A stretch of DNA of 24,632 bases, taken from assembly GCA_002633005.1 (NCBI GenBank), contig NMRA01000092.1, positions 299,559 through 324,190 on the forward strand, given 5' to 3'. Shown piece by piece: positions 19,853-24,632 of this stretch. The DNA comes from Phoronis australis. Its lineage: Eukaryota > Phoronida > Phoronidae. Every line of letters begins with the position of its first letter. Positions within the stretch are counted from its first letter, which is position 1. A program made the translations under genes and the position numbers. The notes beneath the pieces are model-generated. The model made no database searches. It was not told where the DNA came from and saw nothing but the letters and a program-made list of their open reading frames with translations.

Positions 19853-22606
19853 CTGCAACATGAAATGTTAAGTAAGTAATGAAGTTGAAATGGCTAACCA
19901 GTTTATTATTATAAAACCTAGTACTACTAGACAATGAGTTATAGATTTTCTTCTTATCACAGTTAATCAAACAATTCACATAACTGTCAACGACCATCAA
20001 AGGCTACGTATTTTACAACTGAAGAGATGTTTTTATATAGATTAGGCGAAAACTAAAATATAAGTTTGTTTCAGTTTTTGCGGATGACTGCAAAATATTT
20101 GCATAACTCAAAACATTTTATTTGCAATCTGATAAGATGAAGTCGATATTTTTGGACCAGAATGAGTGGACCAGAACAATGAAAACTAGAAAAAATACAA
20201 TTATATTACCTATTGGCCTACTCATCTCATATTGACAAGTTTTCGTGGAAACTTCGTCTGCTCGTCTGCCTTAATAATTGATCGGATACTGTTGAGTATA
20301 ACTGGCTAATGCACTGACGGCAGAGAAACAAAAATGTCCATAGTGGAAAAAAGTAACACCACAAACCTTTTAGAAGCCAGACCAGAAACCACTAAACCTT
20401 TGTTAAGACTTGACTGAAATGTGCCATATGACTGATCAATTCTAAAGTCAAATCCCAACTTCGGTGGTCTTGGACCCAGATAACACCGACACAATGACAC
20501 AACACATATCAACAGTTTTTGGGGAAAATTTCCCACAATCCACTGCATACGTGATGTCTGCCTTCAAGGAAGCCATGTGGTTTTTATCCCACTTCTGTAG
20601 GTGACAGGGTGCTAATCTGAGGTATGTGACCTCATGCCGATTTGCTGCGTGTAAGGGTATAGACCTTGAGCCAGCTTATGCAACAAGAAGACAATTTTGT
20701 CACCTGCCCAGTTGGGGAACTTGTAAATGGTCTTTTGAGGGATCAAGAAACTGTTCTAGCAAAAAAGCTGCTGAAGGAAAACTGTAACAACTCACCCAGC
20801 ATTTTGACTCTCTGTGTATTGCCGTAGATATCAAAGAATGCCCATAGAGGAGTGGTTTTGTCCACATGCATCAAGACGGTCACATGATGTCCATTTTTCC
20901 CATAATGCACTTCACCTAAAACCACCACAGATGTATTAGCTATGTTTAAAACAAACAAGCCTGAAGACCTTAACAATCTGCTGAGTTCAAATTTGACTGA
21001 GGAAGTTATGGAAATGAGATTGGAAAATGTACAGCCCGCCAAGTACAATGTATTGAATGGAATCGGCGGAAAACAAAGTAATGCACCATTTCAACACTTA
21101 ATGCTGCACTTTACCACATTCAGCTGGCTAAAAATGAAAATCGAATTAGATCTTTTATTCTAAAAAATCTGTCTATGACTCCTAATATTCCTTACCCTAG
21201 CAGTACTCCATTTCCATTACCAACTTAAGTCACAGGCTATGCATACACGCATCATTTTCGATATCACAATTTTAGGGTTAGCTAACCCCAATAAACTGTG
21301 AAGTGTTTTCTTGAGTCACTCATGGTCTCAATGTGCTTGTTGATAATGGAAATGGACCTCTAACACAGTATGGACTATTACAAGACTGATTATATACATT
21401 TTCATTCTTTAACCAAATAACAGGACAAACTGCAGCTTCAATTGTTTCTCTAACAACTGAAATATTTGTAGCTGAAAAAAGTCTTAATCAAGTAAAACAT
21501 GAATACAGAACTCCACACATTGATGGCCAAAATCAAATTCTGAAATCGTAAGTTGTTCAGTCGAAATAGTCCAAATATCAGCTAAATCCCCAGTGAAGAT
21601 AACCCTCGAATGGCAATTTGCCCTCATTCAAAAACACTTAGGGAAGTCTCAATACTCGCATATTACTATGTTTCAAGCTAAGACAATCTTGTGAAAACTA
21701 CTAGCCAGCGCACCCAAGATAAGGTGAAGGCGTGGCATTTGCACCCATGTAGAGTAGTCACGACCTACTTCCTCGCGCTGATTAAATGTTTTACATTTTT
21801 GGCCTCTTCATTACCACAAAACTTTCAGATTCATTTCAGACCCTCAGGCATTACAAAGTCATATTCCAATTCAGACGAATTAACTAATCTTAATAAAATT
21901 TGATAACCTAAAAAGTCTAGCCACAATGGCTGCGATTCTAACTGCATGACAAAATCAAGACAGACAATTTCTTTTCATATTTTATGACTGATGTAAAGCG
22001 GCCTGATGCTGTTCCCAGCTATCTGTGGCCTCATTTGACAAATTAAAAATAGAGAAACACAAAATGTTTCTAAAAGTACCAAAAAGTGACAATCCTGAAT
22101 GTCAGTCATCAAAGGCACATGCGCAATCGTTAAAAAATTTGGCAACGAAACTTCAAATCAACTAAGTTGGTTTAAGGTGGAGAAAAGTCAACTAAACAGT
22201 GATATTACTTCTCATGGATATGAGTCAATTAATCTGACAGCAACTGTTTCCGATTACAGGCTAGATTTTGAATCGATTTTCAGTGACCTTTGTCACTGAG
22301 AACTTGCAATGGGATTGGATTAAAACGTGGATGTACTGTTTCTCTACCCAAAGTGATTTCGCCCTTTCATGAGACTTTAAATTTTTTAGTAATGACAGTC
22401 AAACATTTGCCAGCAGCCAAGAAGACATCACCTCATTTAACTGAGTTTTCAATTTATTAGGGATATTAGAGAATCCATTGTATTTTCCTGGAATCGATTT
22501 CGATTCGATATTTCTTAAGCGACAATGTTGTCTACAAGTCATCGAATTGTTGCAACACTAGAAGTCACCAGTTATTAATGAAACAACATATTTAGTAACT
22601 AACTTT

Positions 22607-22670
<64 letters not shown>

Positions 22671-23206
22671 TTTTATACATATTAAAAAATAAAAAACACA
22701 AAAATAATGCTGAATGTTCTAACCTTCATTTGTCAGAGTAATGCTCAGCTCATCTCCGATCTCAGCATTATTACACACGTCCTTATTCACTACCCAGTAC
22801 TCCTTTCTGTCCAGTAGCAAGTCGGAATCATCAGGCAGGTCTATAGGCCTGATGGTGGCAGGGTCACATGCTGTAAGTCCCACCGCCAAGCCACCCACAT
22901 AAACATGTTCGATGCCAAGGATCTGCACCACAATTTTCTCTCCACATCTCAATGGGCGGGATGTGAACACGTATCCATTGCAATATTCCTCAGTCAGTCT
23001 CGCAGCAACTGTTCTGTCAGAAGATAGTTGCACGTTGCGACCCATTGTGCTGTGAAAAGGAAGGGCGGCGAAGATGACATTGGCGTGATGTCTGACTTCA
23101 ATGTTTTGCCTTACTACAGAAGTGTGGTGATCACGGGCCACAGGCAGATGATCTCGAGACTGCGGAGAAGTGCCAGTTGTCAGCTGCGAATACGACTGAG
23201 CGCCCT
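19392..23206 (-). CDS. neurl: Neuralized-family E3 ubiquitin ligase, 3' part (three exons)
   Basis: Minus-strand join of 22724-23206, 20796-20915 and 19392-19852, giving about 353 C-terminal residues. In protein order: a linker of about 47 residues; one NHR (Neuralized homology repeat) domain starting near LPFHSTMG (coded at about 23063) and ending in exon 2 at WAFFDIYGNTQRVKMLG; a Ser/Pro-rich linker with two PPPRPP motifs; and a C-terminal RING finger (CTVC...CGHMCMCYEC...CPIC) running to the stop. All visible junctions are canonical GT/AG and all introns are phase 1. In this family the NHR binds substrates and the RING recruits E2. Drosophila Neuralized and vertebrate NEURL1 ubiquitinate Notch ligands (Delta) for endocytosis. 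Family members carry two NHRs before the RING. Only one is seen here, so the first and the start codon probably lie beyond the right edge. The exact paralogue is not determined. Confidence 0.92.
19853..20795 (-). other. Neuralized intron (phase 1)
   Basis: The donor GCTGG|GTGAGT lies at 20796/20795 and the acceptor TTGCAG at 19853. I see no coding region or recognisable element inside; the ORF 20306-20548 has no domain. Confidence 0.85.
20796..20915 (-). CDS. neurl: Neuralized internal exon: end of NHR
   Basis: A 120-bp exon, phase 1 at both ends, with acceptor TTTTAG|GTGAAG and donor CTGG|GTGAGT. It encodes the last strands of the NHR domain (EVHYGKNG... to WAFFDIYGNTQRVKMLG), with the conserved LWA.FD.YG motif. 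Confidence 0.92.
20916..22723 (-). other. Neuralized intron (phase 1) with GT repeat
   Basis: The donor AATGAAG|GTTAGA lies at 22724/22723 and the acceptor TTTTAG at 20916. No coding sequence is supported; plus-strand ORFs such as 20942-21163, 21691-21903 and 22099-22299 have no domain and lie antisense within the intron. The (GT)30 microsatellite sits close to the donor. Confidence 0.85.
22609..22668. repeat. (GT)30 microsatellite
   Basis: An uninterrupted GT dinucleotide run of 60 bp, reading as (AC)n in the sense strand of the Neuralized intron, about 55 bp from the splice donor. Confidence 0.98.
22724..23206 (-). CDS. neurl: Neuralized exon: linker and most of an NHR domain
   Basis: A 483-bp exon, phase 1 at both ends. 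The acceptor is TTACAG|AGGGCG (boundary 23206/23207) and the donor AATGAAG|GTTAGA. It encodes a 47-residue linker, then about 113 NHR residues with hallmark features: FHSTMGRN at the start, A.R....CNGYVF.SRPL..GE, VGL...DP, YW and GDELSI near the end. No start methionine context is supported, so the coding sequence continues upstream, out of the window. Confidence 0.92.
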
Positions 23207-23319
23207 CTGTAATATAAAACAACTTATGAAAACATGTGTACCTAAGTAACAGCACGATCACTGAATTGAAATGCATCACTTGCAAACTTTGTTAGTTTCC
23301 CATAGCGCAGCTGCACTGA

Positions 23320-24155
23320 GCCACAGGCAAAAAATTGTCACCAGGTGATGCCACAGTTGTCGGACCCGTCCAAAAATTATTGACGACCATGCTCTTCTCA
23401 GTAGGAACACATACAACAATTCCCACGATCCTTTGAGCAATTTGGCAAATAGGGCGGCAGACGTCAAAAAACAGACTCAAAAATAATAAGAATGGCTGCT
23501 AGGATGAATCTCTCTGAAAACAGGTGGGTGTCATAGTCTCCTTAATAAAAATCTATTCGCCAAATTTCTACGATACAGCGAAAAACGTCAAAAATTGGGG
23601 AACAGCGGTAGTCCAACATATTCAAAAGTTGTCTTCATTTGCTACTCTTTCACAAGAATTAGGAATACACTTGTCAAATTTCACAAAGACCCTACGAGTA
23701 GTTTATGAGAAACATTCGCCTATGCAGAAACAAAACTGCCATTAGGGATGTCATCGTAGTCAAAGCCATCGGATCGAAAAATTACATTAGCTGTGCTCCA
23801 GGCCTTCATGCAGCATATGTCCTGGGCGTCCTGGCAAGGACGTCCTATGTATCATTTGTTCGCCCTGCCAATCAGAATTTCTCCTTTGGACACCCACATT
23901 ATAAGAACATTAGGACACCCCAGTTAATGAGAGAGAAGTTGGTCCTTACAACTCAGAAATAAATATACAATGTATATAAAATGTTACAGAGTTCAAACTA
24001 TTTTCAAAGTATGTAGTAGAAATGTCAATTGTACAACAAAATTGTCAAATTTCACAACAATCACGCCAGGGGTTTGGAAGATGCATCCACAAACCTCGGC
24101 TTGACCTGGACGGAGTTGATGGCAATATCTGACAACATACATGGGGACATAAAAA
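23320..24155. repeat. Diverged copy of the CTCF-box repeat family
   Basis: The order of landmarks follows the 15.5-17.2-kb array: a GCCACAGTTGTCGGACCCGTCC-like segment near 23349, GGAACACATAC...CCTTTGAGCAATTTGG near 23404-23445, then decayed boxes near 23497 and 23738, and GACCCTACGAGTAG near 23687. It ends in a GGACATAAAAA-like tail near 24145-24155. It lies upstream of the first visible Neuralized exon, probably in an intron. Its boxes have lost the CTCF-core match. Confidence 0.65.
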
Positions 24156-24420
24156 TGTTTGGTTTTTACTTTTCACAGGCTGATTAACACGCAGCAATTT
24201 GTTGCAAGAAACGCAAACTTTACGAAAGGTTATTTTATGACAGAAACACAATTGATATAAAACAAATAAATAATAGAGACTACATTTTTTGTAATATTTA
24301 TCTATGTTGATTTCAATGAAATTAAATCCAGTTGTCTGCAGTGCTGAAAGATAAAACCTCAAGTTTTTTTATGAACATGTTATGCTGTGGAGACCACACA
24401 GTAAATGAAAGCGTTCCGAG
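24156..24420. other. No gene recognised
   Basis: AT-rich DNA, probably intronic to the minus-strand gene. No further NHR-coding exon or splice-supported ORF was seen up to the edge. Confidence 0.4.
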
Positions 24421-24632
24421 GAGCGAACCTTGGCGAAATTAACCAAAAAGATGACGATAAAGATGATGACGAAGATGACGAATATGACGAAGATGGTGGC
24501 GAGGATGAACAAAAGAAGTAATAATAACATACACATGACGAACGTAGAAGTCCGAAATCAGTAAGAAAAAGGCTAGTCTTGAGCGACACTTGGCGAAATT
24601 AAGGAAAAGACGGAGATGATGACGAAGATGAT
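24418..24632. repeat. Tandem unit of ~160 bp with GAT/GAC-rich tract, cut by the window edge
   Basis: CTTGGCGAAATTAA occurs at about 24428 and again about 160 bp on at about 24588. Each time a GAGCGA segment precedes it and a GATGACGAAGATGA-type tract follows. The second unit is cut off at 24632. The Ser-rich minus-strand ORF 24380-24589 is the translation of this tract and is not called. Confidence 0.7.

Noticed and set aside
23028-23249. Plus-strand ORF over the Neuralized exon
   Set aside because: It is an antisense shadow of the NHR-coding exon with no features of its own.
24380-24589. Serine-rich minus-strand ORF
   Set aside because: It is the translation of the GAT/GAC-rich simple repeat on the other strand.

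Overview
This looks like AT-rich animal nuclear DNA. The evidence is an intron-split Neuralized-type ubiquitin-ligase gene, several tandem and interspersed repeats, a tRNA-derived SINE head, a DNA-transposon-like element with inverted ends, and broken zinc-finger coding sequence. Nothing bacterial was seen (no operon, Shine-Dalgarno sites or CRISPR). The species cannot be fixed from the sequence. A marine invertebrate is my guess, from the repeat style and the Neuralized gene, and it is low confidence. Single N characters at 3489, 10147 and 14344 look like compressed assembly joins, so the long-range order of the left half should be treated cautiously.

Left third (1-8824): mostly non-coding. 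It holds a 20-bp tandem repeat (1090-1335) and the first copy of a 1.7-kb duplication (1809-3488). That copy ends exactly at an N and carries only the first 54 codons of a gene that is intact further right. A decayed pair of C2H2 zinc fingers lies at 6857-7053, in two different reading frames.

Middle (8825-14365): the second copy of the duplication is interrupted at an N (10147). It leads into the only long intact ORF, 10531-11991. This encodes an unrecognised 486-residue protein with hydrophobic N-terminal segments, an internal duplication of about 57 residues and a basic, cysteine-containing C-terminus. Two TGACGTA motifs sit just upstream. After it come non-coding DNA and a probable non-autonomous DNA transposon (13680-14365) with a minus-strand tRNA-like (A box/B box) SINE head inside it.

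Right third (14366-24632): an array of 415-445-bp repeat units (15541-17200) carries several copies of a box matching the CTCF core consensus. A 31-bp tandem repeat follows (18537-18694). Then, on the minus strand, come the last three coding exons visible of a Neuralized-family gene: 22724-23206, 20796-20915 and 19392-19852. They encode one NHR domain, a proline-rich linker and a C-terminal RING finger. The 5' part of that gene lies beyond the right edge. Its introns hold a (GT)30 microsatellite and, upstream of the first visible exon, a diverged second copy of the CTCF-box repeat family. The window ends in a GAT/GAC-rich repeat.

The Neuralized gene is the only confidently named gene. By family knowledge it would act in Notch-ligand (Delta) ubiquitination and endocytosis. 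The most novel items are the orphan 486-residue protein, the duplication whose breakpoints coincide with assembly Ns, and the repeat array loaded with CTCF-like boxes.
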